Positions 28,574 through 39,701 of a DNA stretch of 48,067 nucleotides are shown piece by piece. The stretch is from Hyphomicrobiales bacterium. GTDB lineage: Bacteria; Pseudomonadota; Alphaproteobacteria; Rhizobiales; Xanthobacteraceae. Location: assembly GCA_003140315.1 (NCBI GenBank), contig PLJS01000205.1, positions 1 through 48,067 on the forward strand, read 5' to 3'. Numbering within the stretch: the first letter of the stretch is position 1; each line of letters opens with the position of its first letter. The position numbers and the translations under genes were made by a program. The notes beneath the pieces were generated by a model that saw nothing but the letters and a program-made list of their open reading frames with translations, was not told the DNA's origin and ran no database searches.

Positions 28574-28930
28574 ATGATCTTCCGCATCTTCGACCAGGTT
28601 CTTGCCAATCACACATGGAGCAGCACGGGACGTCTGTGCATCGCGCAGGCGCCGCAAACGGTCTCGTGCGGAACGTGTTCTTCAAACGCAGAAATCGTCT
28701 CGCTTCTTGACCGGCTCATCCTGCGCTCCAGGTCGGATCGGATCATGTGTCGCGCCGCGAGGCGTTTGGTGACGAAACCGTCGATCCCGCTGGATGAATT
28801 GGCTCGGGAACTGGGCGTTACCGAGCGATACCTGTTGTCGGGACTCCGCGCGGTGCTTGGAGTCGACCCGCAACGAGTTTTCGTCGAGCTTCAGAAGGGC
28901 GCGGCTGCGGCAGATCAGACGACGATGTAG
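28574..28930 (+). CDS. Small putative DNA-binding protein with a single AraC-like HTH
   Basis: SIPLDELARELGVTERYLLSGLRAVLGVDPQRVFVELQKG resembles one AraC-type HTH half; preceded by AAAGGAG. Confidence 0.5.
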   Translation: MIFRIFDQVLANHTWSSTGRLCIAQAPQTVSCGTCSSNAEIVSLLDRLILRSRSDRIMCRAARRLVTKPSIPLDELARELGVTERYLLSGLRAVLGVDPQRVFVELQKGAAAADQTTM

Positions 28931-28940
28931 AAAGGGCGCG

Positions 28941-29993
28941 CTACGGCGTCAGCACCGCGCGCCCGATCACGCGACCGTTGCGCAGGTCATCGAGCGAAGC
29001 CTGGGCGGCGCTGAGCGGCCGCTCCTGCGTCGGCACCGGCGTCACCTTGCCGGCGCGTGCGAGCGCCATCATCTCGTGCGCTTCGGCGAGCGTGCCGGTC
29101 ATCGTGCCCTCGATCGTCATGGCGCGTAACGGGAACATCGCGATCGCGGTCTGATAGCTGCCGCCGAGGAGCCCCGTGATCACGACCTTGCCGCCCTTGG
29201 CGATGGCGCCGGTCGCGAATGCGAGCGAGCCGTCGGAGCCGACGAAATCGACCGCGCCGGCAACGCCGCCGGTCGACTTCAGCAGCGCCTTGCGTGCGCC
29301 GGGATCGGCCGGGTCGTAGGCGGCGGCAGCGCCCGCGGCGAGCGCGGCCTCGCGTTTCTTGCCATCGATGTCGGCGACGATCGGCGCATCGGCAAGCATC
29401 GCGCGCGCGAGCGCGAGCCCCATCATGCCGACGCCGCCCAAGCCCACCAGCAGGATCGGCCCGCGCGCGGCGCGATCCGTCAGTCGCTTGAGCGCCGAGA
29501 ACGCCGTGATGCCGGAGCACATGTAGGCGCCGGCGAGACCCGCCGGCAGCGGGTCGTGCTCGATCAGGTAGCGCGGGTGCGGCACCAGCACGTGGGTGGC
29601 AAAGCCGCCGTCGACCTGCACGCCGAGATGGCGCGGCGCCGCGCATAAATTCTCTTCTGCGGCTTTGCATGCGGCGCATTGCCCGCAGCCGATCCACGGA
29701 AACACCGCGTAGGATTTACCCATCTCGACCCGCGCATCCGGGCCCGCCTGCTCGACGGTGCCGGCGATCTCGTGTCCGAGCGTGAAGGGGAGGGTGCGCC
29801 CTTGCGTCACGTCGAGCTTCTTCTCGCCCCCGAGACCGAAGTAACCATCCTGCAGGTGGATGTCGGAATGGCACACGCCGCAGCGGCTGATCCGCACCAG
29901 CACCTCGGTACCGCGCGGCGTCGGCGCCTCAACGATCGTCTCGCACAGCGGCGTCGCATAGGCGACCAGCGATTGGCGGATCATGCGGGCCAT
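28941..29993 (-). CDS. Zinc-dependent alcohol dehydrogenase family protein
   Basis: CGVCHSDIHLQDG; GHEIAGTVEQAG; structural Zn cysteines CGQCAACKAAEENLC; GLGGVGMMGL. Confidence 0.93.
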   Translation of the reverse strand: MARMIRQSLVAYATPLCETIVEAPTPRGTEVLVRISRCGVCHSDIHLQDGYFGLGGEKKLDVTQGRTLPFTLGHEIAGTVEQAGPDARVEMGKSYAVFPWIGCGQCAACKAAEENLCAAPRHLGVQVDGGFATHVLVPHPRYLIEHDPLPAGLAGAYMCSGITAFSALKRLTDRAARGPILLVGLGGVGMMGLALARAMLADAPIVADIDGKKREAALAAGAAAAYDPADPGARKALLKSTGGVAGAVDFVGSDGSLAFATGAIAKGGKVVITGLLGGSYQTAIAMFPLRAMTIEGTMTGTLAEAHEMMALARAGKVTPVPTQERPLSAAQASLDDLRNGRVIGRAVLTP

Positions 29994-29998
29994 GGAGG

Positions 29999-30862
29999 TC
30001 AGTCCGTTGCGTGGGATAGCCGATGCTCGGCGAATGCGCGCGCGAGCGCAACGAATCCTTCAACCGGAATTTCCTCGGCGCGCGCGGTCGGCTCGATGCC
30101 GGCAGCGGCGAGAAGCGCCATCGGATCGCACCCGAGCGAGCGCAGGCTCGCGCGCAGCATCTTGCGGCGCTGTCCGAAGGCCGCCTGTGTCACGCGCTCG
30201 AGCGCGCGGCGGTCGCAGGCGAGCGGTGTCGCGCGCGGAATGAGCGCAACCAGCGACGACGTCACCTTCGGCGGGGGCACGAAGGCCGACGGCGCGATGT
30301 CGAACAGGATCTTCGCCTCGCTGCGCCAGCCCGCGAGCACCGACAGCCGGCCGTAGGTCTTCGCGCCCGGCGCGGCGACGATGCGCTCGGCGACCTCGCG
30401 CTGGAACATCAGCACGAGCCGGTCGTACCAGGGCGGCCACGGCTCGGTGGTGAGCCAGGAGACCAGCAGCGCGGTCGCGATGTTGTAGGGCAGGTTCGCG
30501 ACGACGCGCGTTACTGCGCCGTCGAGCAGCGGTCTCACGTCGAAGGCGAGCGCGTCGTCCGCGATGATCGTCAGGCGTCCAGGATAATGCGCCGAAATCT
30601 CTTCCAGGGCCGCGGTAGCGCGCGCGTCGCGCTCGATCGCGATCACGCGCCCCGCGCCCTCGGCGATAAGCGCCCGCGTGAGCCCGCCCGGCCCGGGTCC
30701 GACCTCGACCACGGTGACGCCCTCAAGCGGGCCCGCGGCGCGCGCGATGCGCCCCGTGAGGTTGAGATCAAGCAGGAAATTCTGACCCAGCGACTTGCGG
30801 GCGGAGAGGCCGTGCCGGCGGATCGCATCGCGCAGCGGCGGCAGGTCGTCGAGCGCGCTCAT
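29999..30862 (-). CDS. rsmA: 16S rRNA (adenine1518/1519-N6)-dimethyltransferase
   Basis: [51 protein letters not shown]. Confidence 0.96.
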   Translation of the reverse strand: MSALDDLPPLRDAIRRHGLSARKSLGQNFLLDLNLTGRIARAAGPLEGVTVVEVGPGPGGLTRALIAEGAGRVIAIERDARATAALEEISAHYPGRLTIIADDALAFDVRPLLDGAVTRVVANLPYNIATALLVSWLTTEPWPPWYDRLVLMFQREVAERIVAAPGAKTYGRLSVLAGWRSEAKILFDIAPSAFVPPPKVTSSLVALIPRATPLACDRRALERVTQAAFGQRRKMLRASLRSLGCDPMALLAAAGIEPTARAEEIPVEGFVALARAFAEHRLSHATD

Positions 30863-31881
30863 AGCGCCGCGGCGTCAGCGGCCACCGGGCTCGCGAGCCG
30901 CGCCGCGAGCTTGAGCGCCGCGATCAGGCTCGACGGGCTCGCGCGTCCGGTTCCCGCGATATCAAAGGCGGTGCCGTGGTCGGGCGAGGTGCGCACGAAC
31001 GGCAGGCCGAGCGTGACATTGACCGCATGATCGAAGGCGAGCGTCTTGATCGGGATCAGCGCCTGATCGTGATACATCGCGAGCGCCACGTCATAGGTTC
31101 GCCGCGCCGCGGCATGAAACATGCTGTCGGCCGCCAGCGGGCCGCGCGCATCGATCCCCTCGGCGCGCAGCCGCCCGACCGCGGGCGCGACCACGGCGAG
31201 ATCCTCCTCGCCGAGCGTGCCCTCCTCGCCGGCATGCGGATTGAGGCCCGCGACCGCAAGGCGCGGACGCGCGATGCCGAAGCGCTCCTTCAAGTCGCGC
31301 GCGACGATGCGTCCGGTGGTCACGATCAGCTCCGCGGTCAGCGCGCCCGGCACGTCGCGCACCGGCAAATGGATCGTCACCGGCACCACGGCGAGCTCGG
31401 GCGACCACAGCATCATGACCGGCTGGGCGGCCTTGCCGGTATGGGCTTGCGCGAGCTTTGCCAGATATTCGGTATGTCCGGGTTCGGCGAAGCCGTTGCG
31501 GTAGAGCACGGATTTCGAGATCGGGTTGGTGACGACGGCGTGCGCGCGCCCGGCGAGCACGGCCGCGACCGCGCGCCGGATCGAGGCGATTGCGGCCGGC
31601 GCGCTCGACGCGTCGGGATGCGCCGGCTCCGCGGTGACGGGCTCGTCGAGCGCGACCACCGGCAGCGCCCTCTCAAACACGTCGCGCGTCTCCTCGGGGT
31701 CGATCTCGCGCACCGGGACGCTCAAGCCGAGCAGCTTGGCGCGGCGGGCAAAAAATCCGGCGTCGCCGGCCACGTAGAATGGCGGCAGCCCGAGCTCGGC
31801 GCGCCGCTCCCACGCCGCGAGCGTGATATCGGGACCGATCCCGGCCGGCTCGCCGAGCGTCAGCGCCAACGGTCCCGTCAT
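30859..31881 (-). CDS. pdxA: 4-hydroxythreonine-4-phosphate dehydrogenase
   Basis: [58 protein letters not shown]. Start set at ATG 31881; ATGA overlap with rsmA. Confidence 0.95.
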   Translation of the reverse strand: MTGPLALTLGEPAGIGPDITLAAWERRAELGLPPFYVAGDAGFFARRAKLLGLSVPVREIDPEETRDVFERALPVVALDEPVTAEPAHPDASSAPAAIASIRRAVAAVLAGRAHAVVTNPISKSVLYRNGFAEPGHTEYLAKLAQAHTGKAAQPVMMLWSPELAVVPVTIHLPVRDVPGALTAELIVTTGRIVARDLKERFGIARPRLAVAGLNPHAGEEGTLGEEDLAVVAPAVGRLRAEGIDARGPLAADSMFHAAARRTYDVALAMYHDQALIPIKTLAFDHAVNVTLGLPFVRTSPDHGTAFDIAGTGRASPSSLIAALKLAARLASPVAADAAAL

Positions 31882-31892
31882 CGCGGCGCGGC

Positions 31893-32876
31893 CTACCTGA
31901 TCTCGATCAGTGCCTGGGTACGCAATTCCTTGAGGAATTTCTTCGCCAGAGCCGTATATCGTTCGGCGAAGATCTCGTCGCGTGCTTCGCGCCGCGTCGG
32001 CGTGTCGGTGGTGGTGGCCACCTTGCCGCAGATCGCAAACACTTCGATTCCCTGTATGCTGATGTCGGGCGGCGTCAGATGTCCGAGCGGCGTGTTGTTG
32101 AGAACTTCGCGTTGCGGCGCGGGGAGATCGGCCGATTGCCGCCGGATCGGGTCGCGCACCGCCACGTCCGTCAGGGCCATCGCGAGGCGTATGCCTTCGT
32201 CGCAACTCTGGAAGCGAGTCCGCAGAGCCTCGACCTCGCGCCTGCGGGCCTCGATCGCCTCGGGAGACGCGCCGTTCGGCAACAGCAGCATGATCGGACG
32301 CAGCAGATATTCGTAGCCGACCGAATCCGGCTTGTTCTTGGTCTGCAGCGCGGCCATGACGTCCTTTTCGCCGATCTGCAGGCTTCCCTGGTATTTGCCG
32401 CGGATGATCTGGCCCCAGACGAAGTCGGCATGGATACGCACCTTCAACGCCTCGACGCTGACGCCGTCCTTGGTGAGGGCCTGGGTGAACTGCTGCGTGG
32501 TCAGGCCGGCGCGCCGCGCCATGTTGGCATAGGCGCTGTCGATCTCCCGCTTCGGCACTTCCGCGATGAAGCGCTTGGAGAGTTGGATTTTCAATTTGTC
32601 GTCGATCAGTTCGTCGAGCACTTCCTGGCGCGGCGGCGCCTTGTGCGTCGAGAGCTGCAGCAGCTTGCTGCGCTGCGCGATGTCGGTCGCGGTGATTGGC
32701 TCACCGTTGACGATCGCGACGATCTGCGCGTGCGCGGGCAGGTGGCCGCCGCAGAGCAGCGCGGCGGCGAGCACAGCCGCCGCACCCGCACGGCGCGCGC
32801 GGGCAGGTTGGCGGACAAGCCATGCCGCACACCGATCGCCGGACCCGCCGGCACTCGTCGCGATGAAGGGCGTCAT
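31893..32876 (-). CDS. surA: SurA-like periplasmic chaperone/PPIase
   Basis: Signal sequence, then [24 protein letters not shown]...[16 protein letters not shown] SurA N-domain; adjacent to lptD. Confidence 0.85.
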   Translation of the reverse strand: MTPFIATSAGGSGDRCAAWLVRQPARARRAGAAAVLAAALLCGGHLPAHAQIVAIVNGEPITATDIAQRSKLLQLSTHKAPPRQEVLDELIDDKLKIQLSKRFIAEVPKREIDSAYANMARRAGLTTQQFTQALTKDGVSVEALKVRIHADFVWGQIIRGKYQGSLQIGEKDVMAALQTKNKPDSVGYEYLLRPIMLLLPNGASPEAIEARRREVEALRTRFQSCDEGIRLAMALTDVAVRDPIRRQSADLPAPQREVLNNTPLGHLTPPDISIQGIEVFAICGKVATTTDTPTRREARDEIFAERYTALAKKFLKELRTQALIEIR

Positions 32877-32923
32877 TTTCTCATCCTCGCTGTCGCCCCG
32901 CCAGTGGCACCCATCCCGGCCGA

Positions 32924-35449
32924 TCAAAGGCCGAGGCCGGTAGCATTGTTGCTGGAGTTGTTCTGGGTCACGCTCTGGCTGAACGACGTGCCGCCAAGCG
33001 TGCGCAAGTTGATCACGACCATCACCTTCTGGTCCGTCGCCGTGGTGCCGGCGTAGTTATAAGTGGTGATATAGTTGAGCGAGATCGCAAAGCAATCGTC
33101 GATGTAGCCGAGGCCGAGCCGGTGCTCGTCGATCTGGCCAGCCTGGATGTCATAGCGTGCCGACGCGATGACGCTCCAGTTCTGGGTGACCTTGAGGTTC
33201 ACCGATCCGACGATTCCCTGCCGGCGCTCGACGAATCCGATCTCGGGCTGCGGGGCATAGTCGCCGTACAGCACGGATAGGCCGATGCGATCGAAATTGG
33301 CGCGGGCCTCCAGTTCGATGCGGCGGACGTTGAAGGTCTGATGATCGATCAGAAACCGCGAGATGAAAGTATAGATGTTGTCGGGCTGATAGGCGACGCG
33401 CGCGACGTAATCGGAAACCGGCGTGTCCAGCCCGCTGCCGAGGCCCGTATTGACGCTGTCGGCGGTTGCGAACGAGTTCTGCCCGAACAACTGGTAGGAC
33501 TGGCCGAACAGCACGTTCACGAATCCGGCCTTGTTGAATTGTGCCGTGTATTGGACGCCGGCGTTGACGCGCGTGCCGCCCTCGACGCGGTCCCAGCCGG
33601 AGAATTTGTTGACGCTGAACAGGTTGCTGTCGTCGAAGATCAGGCTCTGGGCGTCTTCGTTCGGCAGCCGGCCGACCGCGGTCTCGTTCGGGCGTACGAT
33701 GAGCTGGGCGATCGGCTCGATCGTCTGGGTGCCCCAGGACTGCACGTCGATGAACGGGTAGCGGTATTCGAGACCGACCGCCGGCATGAAGCGTCCGACC
33801 GTGCTGTCGCCGGGGGTGAGGAAGTTGGAGACCCCCGGCTGGGCTGTGACCGACAGCGCGGCCACGTCGGCGCGCATCGAAATGAACGGCGTCCACTTCT
33901 CTCCATAGGGATCGATGAAGGTGCGCTTCCAGGTCGCGTCGGCCGAGGCGCGCGAATAGGTTCCGGGAAAACCACGCAGGATGCAGTTGGCCGGCGTCTT
34001 GAGCGCCGAGTCCGCGCTGATCAAGTCGCACTGTCCGGTCGCAAAAGCGACCGGCGTGATCGGGTCGAAGTCGGCCTGGGCGCGCGAAAGGCTCGTCAGG
34101 TTGAACCGATAGGCCAGATCGCCGCCCAACAGCGACTGCACGTTCTTGTAGTCGATCACCGGAAGAACGACGGGGAGCTGCGTCTGCACGTCGCTCGCCG
34201 CGAGGCCGTAGAAGTACATGCCGCGGATGTCGAAGTAGCTGCGCGCGCCGCGTCCCGTGAGATAGAGCTGCGAGACCGTCTCCAGGCCGCCGGACCGCAT
34301 CGGATCGGAGGTCGTGAAGTAGGTCTGCAGGCCGTAGTCCTGCAGGAACAGCTTGTCGGTCAGCAGCGAGCCGTCCCAGCCCCAGACCCATTGGTTATTC
34401 AGGCTGAACTGGCCGGTGGTGTCGATATTGCCGCGAAAAAGGCGATCGCCGGGCGAACCGGGGCCGACTGTGTCGGCGAAGTACTGGCGGTCGAGCTGGA
34501 AGATTCCCGCCGCGCGCACCGAGTAGGACCCGTTCATCAGGCGCTGACGCCACTCGCCTTGCAGCAGCAATCCCTGCTTCGACGTCAAGGTCGGCGTCAG
34601 CGTGAAGTCGTAGTCCGGCGCGAGCGCCCAGAAATACGGGGTCGTCACGGCGGCGCCGTACGCGCTCGAATAGGAAGCTCTCGGCTCGAGCATGCCGGTC
34701 TTGCGCTTCACGGTCGGGTCGGGCGTCGAGAAATACGGCCAGTAGAATAGCGGCACGCCGAACGCTTCGAGCCGCGCCTGCTCGAAGTAGATCATCTTCT
34801 CGTTTTCGTCGTGGATGATACGCGTTGCCTTGACCTGCCAGCGCGGCGGCTTGGTCGGATCGTCCTTGCACGGCTCGCAGGCGGTGTAGACGCCGCTCTG
34901 GAACACCGTGTAGCGCTTGTCGCTGCGCTCCGCGCGCGGCGCGGCGAAACGCGTCTTGTCGGCCGCCTCCACTTGCAGCGAGTCGACGAACCCGTCGCGG
35001 AAATGCTCATCGAGGTCGAGCGTCTCGCCATGCACGACCTTGCCGTCGGCCTCGATCAGCCGGACGTTGCCTTCGGCGTGCAGGCGCTTGGACTTCTTGT
35101 CGTAGATGACCTTGTCGGCTTCGAGCTGCGAGCCCTGGTAATAGATCTGCACGTTGCCGATCGCGAGGACGCGGTCGTTGGCGTTGTCGTGCTGCAACTC
35201 GTCGGCGCGCACGAGCATCTGCGCATTGGGATCGCGCTCGTCGGCTCCAAGCCGCGAGGAGGCGGTGGGCGGCGGCTTGGTGGTCGGCACTCCGACCCAG
35301 GGCTGCGGTCCGTTGTTGAACTGGGCAAACGCAGGGCGAGCCCCAACGCCGGCCGTGAGCACGATCGCCACGACCGCCACAAGGGCAGAAGCCGCCAAGC
35401 GGCTTCCCTGACTCACTCTACGAGGCCGAGCGGTGATCGCCGCGGCCAT
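32924..35449 (-). CDS. lptD: LPS-assembly protein LptD
   Basis: MLVRADELQHDNANDRVLAIGNVQIYYQGSQLEADKVIYDKKSKRLHAEGNV OstA domain; beta-barrel C-terminus; ATGA overlap with lptG. Confidence 0.95.
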   Translation of the reverse strand: MAAAITARPRRVSQGSRLAASALVAVVAIVLTAGVGARPAFAQFNNGPQPWVGVPTTKPPPTASSRLGADERDPNAQMLVRADELQHDNANDRVLAIGNVQIYYQGSQLEADKVIYDKKSKRLHAEGNVRLIEADGKVVHGETLDLDEHFRDGFVDSLQVEAADKTRFAAPRAERSDKRYTVFQSGVYTACEPCKDDPTKPPRWQVKATRIIHDENEKMIYFEQARLEAFGVPLFYWPYFSTPDPTVKRKTGMLEPRASYSSAYGAAVTTPYFWALAPDYDFTLTPTLTSKQGLLLQGEWRQRLMNGSYSVRAAGIFQLDRQYFADTVGPGSPGDRLFRGNIDTTGQFSLNNQWVWGWDGSLLTDKLFLQDYGLQTYFTTSDPMRSGGLETVSQLYLTGRGARSYFDIRGMYFYGLAASDVQTQLPVVLPVIDYKNVQSLLGGDLAYRFNLTSLSRAQADFDPITPVAFATGQCDLISADSALKTPANCILRGFPGTYSRASADATWKRTFIDPYGEKWTPFISMRADVAALSVTAQPGVSNFLTPGDSTVGRFMPAVGLEYRYPFIDVQSWGTQTIEPIAQLIVRPNETAVGRLPNEDAQSLIFDDSNLFSVNKFSGWDRVEGGTRVNAGVQYTAQFNKAGFVNVLFGQSYQLFGQNSFATADSVNTGLGSGLDTPVSDYVARVAYQPDNIYTFISRFLIDHQTFNVRRIELEARANFDRIGLSVLYGDYAPQPEIGFVERRQGIVGSVNLKVTQNWSVIASARYDIQAGQIDEHRLGLGYIDDCFAISLNYITTYNYAGTTATDQKVMVVINLRTLGGTSFSQSVTQNNSSNNATGLGL

Positions 35450-36540
35450 CACCCGTCCTCCTGGTACAAAAGCACGATGAAGCCCGTCAGTCCCCCTGCG
35501 AGGACAGGCATCCAAGCCGCCACCGCCGGGTGCAGCAGCTCGGCTTTGCTCAAATCCTCGGTCACTTTCGACAACACATAGAGCAGAAACCCCGCCGCAA
35601 TGCCACCCAAAACCATTTTGGTAATGCCACCAAAGCGAAAGAATCGTAAACTCACGCAACACGCGAGCATAACCATTGCGGCCAGAAAGAAAGGCCGAGC
35701 AATCAGGAGGTGGTACTGGAGCTTATAGCCTGCGGCGACCAGACCTGACCGTTCCGCGACCTCGATATACGCTGGAAGATCCCAGAACGGCACGGTCTCT
35801 GGTGTCGAAAAGCTTTCGCGCACCTGCGCGGACGTCAAGTTGGTCTTGACATCATAGGTCTCGTATTCGCGCGGCGCCTCGCCGACCACGTAGACGCGCG
35901 CCTGATCGAGCCGCCAATGCCCGGTTTCGAGCGTCGCGCGCTTGGCTTCGATGCGTTCGAGCGGCTTGCCGGCCGGGTCGAAGGTGAACACGCTCACGCC
36001 GTCGAGGCGCACGCCCTGTTCCTGGCTGGAGGCCGCAAAGACGATCGATTGGCCGTCGATGCTCTTCTGGCGTACCCAGAAGCCGGAGACCGTAGCCTGC
36101 AGCGCGGATTGCCTCTCGCCAAACATCTCCGCTTCGAGCCGCTTGGACCATTCGCGCATCATCGCCGACAGCGGATTGTAGACCGCCGTCGCCACGATCC
36201 CGAGCGCGAATGCCGTGATGACGGCGGGCGCGACGAACTGCCAGGCCGACATTCCGGCCGAACGCGCCACGACCAGTTCGTTGCGCCGCGACAGCGCGAG
36301 GTAGCAGGCCATGGCCCCGACCAGCACGGAGAACGGCAGCAGCCGCTCGGTCAGTTGGGGAACGCGGAAGAACGACGTCTTGGCGACGACCCAGGCCGAC
36401 AGGTTCGGCACGTCGGAGGCGCGGCGCATCAGCTCGATGTAGTCGACCAGCACGACCAGAATGAAGATGCCGAAAAACACCGACATCACCGCGCCGAGAA
36501 AGCGCAGGCCGATATAGCGGAGCAGGGTGCGCGAGACCAT
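35449..36540 (-). CDS. lptG: LPS export ABC transporter permease LptG
   Basis: MVSRTLLRYIGLRFLGAVMSVFFGIFILVVLVDYIELMRRASD; LALSRRNELVVARSAGMSAWQF. Confidence 0.93.
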   Translation of the reverse strand: MVSRTLLRYIGLRFLGAVMSVFFGIFILVVLVDYIELMRRASDVPNLSAWVVAKTSFFRVPQLTERLLPFSVLVGAMACYLALSRRNELVVARSAGMSAWQFVAPAVITAFALGIVATAVYNPLSAMMREWSKRLEAEMFGERQSALQATVSGFWVRQKSIDGQSIVFAASSQEQGVRLDGVSVFTFDPAGKPLERIEAKRATLETGHWRLDQARVYVVGEAPREYETYDVKTNLTSAQVRESFSTPETVPFWDLPAYIEVAERSGLVAAGYKLQYHLLIARPFFLAAMVMLACCVSLRFFRFGGITKMVLGGIAAGFLLYVLSKVTEDLSKAELLHPAVAAWMPVLAGGLTGFIVLLYQEDG

Positions 36541-36550
36541 TGGCTCGACG

Positions 36551-37711
36551 TCAGGTCGGCGCAAGGCGTTGCGTGAGCCGTTCGAACAGCGAACCGAACG
36601 GCTGCGTGACGAACGATGGAGCCTCCAGCACGAGCCCGCGCGCGATGACGTAGACGCCAATCCCGATCGCCGCGAACACCGTGGCATAGAGCACGACGAC
36701 CGCGAGCACGGTCTGTGCCGCCAGCACGTTGCAGACAAATCCGATCAGGCGCAGCGCGGCGGTGCTGGCGAGCGCCAGGATGACCGAGGTTTCGCGGCTC
36801 TGCCGGCTCGTGCGCGGCGCACCCAGTATGGCGAAGCACATCACCGTGAAAGCTATGGGATAGAGCGGCGCCACCAGCCGGTCATGCAGCTCGGCGCGGA
36901 AATGCGTCGGCACCTGCTTGTAGACCGGGTCGGCCGGATCGGGGAACGCGAGGTCCCACAGATTCCGCTCGCGCACGCCGAACGGCTGCACCGTGGGGCC
37001 CGCGGTAAAGCGCGACAGGTCGAAGGCGTAACGCTCGAACCGCACGATGGTCGGATCGGTGCGTGTGCTTTCGAGCCGCTGCACGCTGCCGCTCGTGAGA
37101 ACCAGGAACGTGCCGGTTCCGGTCTGGACGATTTCCCCATAGTCGGAGAGCGACGTCACCCGCTCCTTCGGATCGCGCCGGTCGTCGATGAAGATGCCGA
37201 GGAGCTGACCGTTTGGACGGCGCTCGCGGATATGCAGCGTGAGGCCGCGCTCGATCGTCGTGAAGCGGCCCGGCTGGATGATGTTGACGACGAAGTCCGC
37301 CTTTACCTTGGTTGCCCAGTCGCGCAGCGTGCGCAGCCCCGCGGGCGCCACATAGGCGCTGACCGCCGCGACCAGAGCCGAGACCACCAGGGTGGTCGTC
37401 AGGAAGGGACGGAAGATGCGCCACGGCGACATGCCGGAGGCGTTCATCACCACGATCTCGGAATCCGTATTCAGGCGGTTGAGCGTGTAGCCGACCGCGA
37501 TCACCAGCGCGATCGGCGCGATGATCAGTACCAGCATCGGGATCAGCAGTCCGGTGATGCCGATGAAGGTCAGCACCGTCTGGCGCTGATTCGTCATGAG
37601 GTCGATCTCACGCAGAGCGTGCGTGAGCCAGATGATCATCGTAAGGCTGACGAGGATCAGCAAAAACGCGCCGAACGTCGTGCGGAAGATGTAACGATCG
37701 AGCGCACTCAT
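36551..37711 (-). CDS. lptF: LPS export ABC transporter permease LptF
   Basis: MSALDRYIFRTTFGAFLLILVSLTMIIWLTHALREIDL; LNRLNTDSEIVVMNASGMSPWRI; paired with lptG. Confidence 0.93.
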   Translation of the reverse strand: MSALDRYIFRTTFGAFLLILVSLTMIIWLTHALREIDLMTNQRQTVLTFIGITGLLIPMLVLIIAPIALVIAVGYTLNRLNTDSEIVVMNASGMSPWRIFRPFLTTTLVVSALVAAVSAYVAPAGLRTLRDWATKVKADFVVNIIQPGRFTTIERGLTLHIRERRPNGQLLGIFIDDRRDPKERVTSLSDYGEIVQTGTGTFLVLTSGSVQRLESTRTDPTIVRFERYAFDLSRFTAGPTVQPFGVRERNLWDLAFPDPADPVYKQVPTHFRAELHDRLVAPLYPIAFTVMCFAILGAPRTSRQSRETSVILALASTAALRLIGFVCNVLAAQTVLAVVVLYATVFAAIGIGVYVIARGLVLEAPSFVTQPFGSLFERLTQRLAPT

Positions 37712-37920
37712 TGGGCGGCAGCTTCCCCCGGGTTCCCGCGACGCAGCATCCCCCGATGCAACGCACCTGACCCCTAAACCCGATCGATGGCAAGAGCGGG
37801 GCAACGACCTCGCAAGACGGCGCTCAATGCGCTAAAGGAAGGCCCGAAATGGCCCAAGTTTCGCGGAGTTCCCCGCGCTCCAGCCTCCGTTTACCAAGAT
37901 CAGGATAAGGACTCGTTCTC

Positions 37921-39417
37921 ATGGCCGAAGCCCCGAAACTCTTCTTTGCGCCGATCGCGGTGCCGGGAAGCGGTGTTCTCGTCGTGTTCACGGACGCCGA
38001 TCTGCGTTTTGGGGCCAGGACCCGCGCGGTGCTCGGGTCCGCTCTCGACATGGTGACGCGGGCCGCCAAGGCCGACCGGTTCACCGGCAAGAGCGGCTCT
38101 GCGCTCGACGTCGTGGCGCCGGCGGGGATGAAGGTGTCGCGGCTCGTCGTGGTCGGCGCCGGGAAGGCCGCCGAGCGCAAGCCGCAGGACCTCGTCAAGC
38201 TCGGCGGCGCCGCGATGGGACGCATTCCGTTGGCCGCAAGCGACGCGACGATCCTGCTCGAGCTCGGAGATGGCGTCGTCAAGCCTGACGCCGCGGCGGA
38301 TGTCGCGCTGGGCGCGACGCTGCGCGCCTATTCGTTCGATCGCTACAAGACCAAGCGCAAGGAGGGCGAGGAGCCCGCGGCGAAGCGGCGCGTCACGCTC
38401 GCCGTTGCCGACGTTGCCGGCGCGCGCCGCGCCTGGGGCGCCCGGCGGGGCATCGCCGACGGCGTCGTGCTCGCGCGCGACCTCGTCAACGAGCCGCCGA
38501 ACGTCCTCTTTCCCGTGGAGTTCGCGCGCCGCGCCGCCGGCTTGCGCAAGCTCGGCGTCGGCGTGGAGATCCTCGACGTCAAGGCGATGACAAAGCTCGG
38601 TATGGGCGCGCTGCTCGGCGTCGGCCAAGGCTCCGCGCGTGACAGCCGCGTCGTGGTGATGCGTTGGAACGGCGGCAAGAAGGGCACGCCGCCATTGGCG
38701 TTCATCGGCAAGGGCGTGTGCTTCGATACCGGCGGCATTTCGATCAAGCCGGCCGCCGGCATGGAGGACATGAAAGGCGACATGGCGGGCGCGGCCTGCG
38801 TCGTCGGGCTGATGCACGCGCTTGCCAGCCGCAGGGCCAAGGTGAACGCGATCGGCGCGATCGGGCTCGTCGAGAACATGCCGGACGGCAACGCGCAGCG
38901 TCCGGGCGACATCGTCACCTCGATGTCCGGCCAGACCATCGAGATCATCAACACCGACGCGGAAGGCCGCCTCGTGCTCGCCGACGTCTGCCACTACGTC
39001 AACACGCGCTTCAAGCCGGCGTTCATGATCGACCTGGCGACCCTGACGGGGGCGATCATCGTCGCGCTCGGCCAGGAATACGCCGGCATGTTCGCCAATG
39101 ACGACAAGCTCGCCGAGCGCTTGACGCAGGCCGGGCTCGATACCGGCGAGCGCGTGTGGCGCATGCCGCTCGGGCCCGAATACGACAAGATGATCGATTC
39201 GAAATTCGCCGACATGAAGAACACCGGCGGCCGCTTCGGCGGCTCGATCACGGCCGCGCAGTTCATCGGCCGCTTCGTCGGCAAGACGCCGTGGGCGCAT
39301 CTCGACATTGCCGGCACCGGCTTCGCGTCGAGCAACTCCGACATCAACAAGAGCTGGGGCTCCGGCTGGGGCGTGCGGCTGCTCGATCGGCTGGTGGCGG
39401 AGGAGTATGAGGGGTAA
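37921..39417 (+). CDS. pepA: Leucyl aminopeptidase
   Basis: [52 protein letters not shown]. Confidence 0.97.
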   Translation: MAEAPKLFFAPIAVPGSGVLVVFTDADLRFGARTRAVLGSALDMVTRAAKADRFTGKSGSALDVVAPAGMKVSRLVVVGAGKAAERKPQDLVKLGGAAMGRIPLAASDATILLELGDGVVKPDAAADVALGATLRAYSFDRYKTKRKEGEEPAAKRRVTLAVADVAGARRAWGARRGIADGVVLARDLVNEPPNVLFPVEFARRAAGLRKLGVGVEILDVKAMTKLGMGALLGVGQGSARDSRVVVMRWNGGKKGTPPLAFIGKGVCFDTGGISIKPAAGMEDMKGDMAGAACVVGLMHALASRRAKVNAIGAIGLVENMPDGNAQRPGDIVTSMSGQTIEIINTDAEGRLVLADVCHYVNTRFKPAFMIDLATLTGAIIVALGQEYAGMFANDDKLAERLTQAGLDTGERVWRMPLGPEYDKMIDSKFADMKNTGGRFGGSITAAQFIGRFVGKTPWAHLDIAGTGFASSNSDINKSWGSGWGVRLLDRLVAEEYEG

Positions 39418-39440
39418 AGTCGAATCGAGAGGATGCAGTC

Positions 39441-39701
39441 ATGGCACGGGAAAATGTGTCGATCTCATTGCCGCCGAAGATTCGGTCACTGGTCGACCGG
39501 GAAGCGAAGCGCGGTAAGCGCAGTCGCTCCGCGGTCGTGAACGACGCGCTACAACTCTATTTCCGGCTCCGGCGGATCGGGGATGAAGCTCCGAGCGCGG
39601 GCGAACGTGTAGCCGTGAATGAAGGGCGCCGGGCGCATAAGCAAGGCGAAGTGATGACACTCGACGAGTGGCGCCATGCCGTGGAACTTGGCGATCACTA
39701 A
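39441..39701 (+). CDS. Ribbon-helix-helix antitoxin-like protein
   Basis: VSISLPPKIRSLVDREAKRGKRSRSAVVNDALQLYF RHH fold; overlaps the downstream RelE-like ORF by 26 nt. Confidence 0.8.
   Translation: MARENVSISLPPKIRSLVDREAKRGKRSRSAVVNDALQLYFRLRRIGDEAPSAGERVAVNEGRRAHKQGEVMTLDEWRHAVELGDH

Noticed and set aside
31882-32205. N-terminal extension of the pdxA ORF
   Set aside because: Lies inside surA in another frame; PdxA homology begins at ATG 31881.
35450-35662. N-terminal extension of the lptD ORF
   Set aside because: Overlaps lptG; a signal peptide begins at ATG 35449 with ATGA coupling to lptG.
36527-37777. 416-aa + strand ORF opposite lptF
   Set aside because: Antisense shadow; lptF is strongly supported on the minus strand.
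37900-39300. 466-aa minus-strand ORF opposite pepA
   Set aside because: Antisense shadow of pepA.
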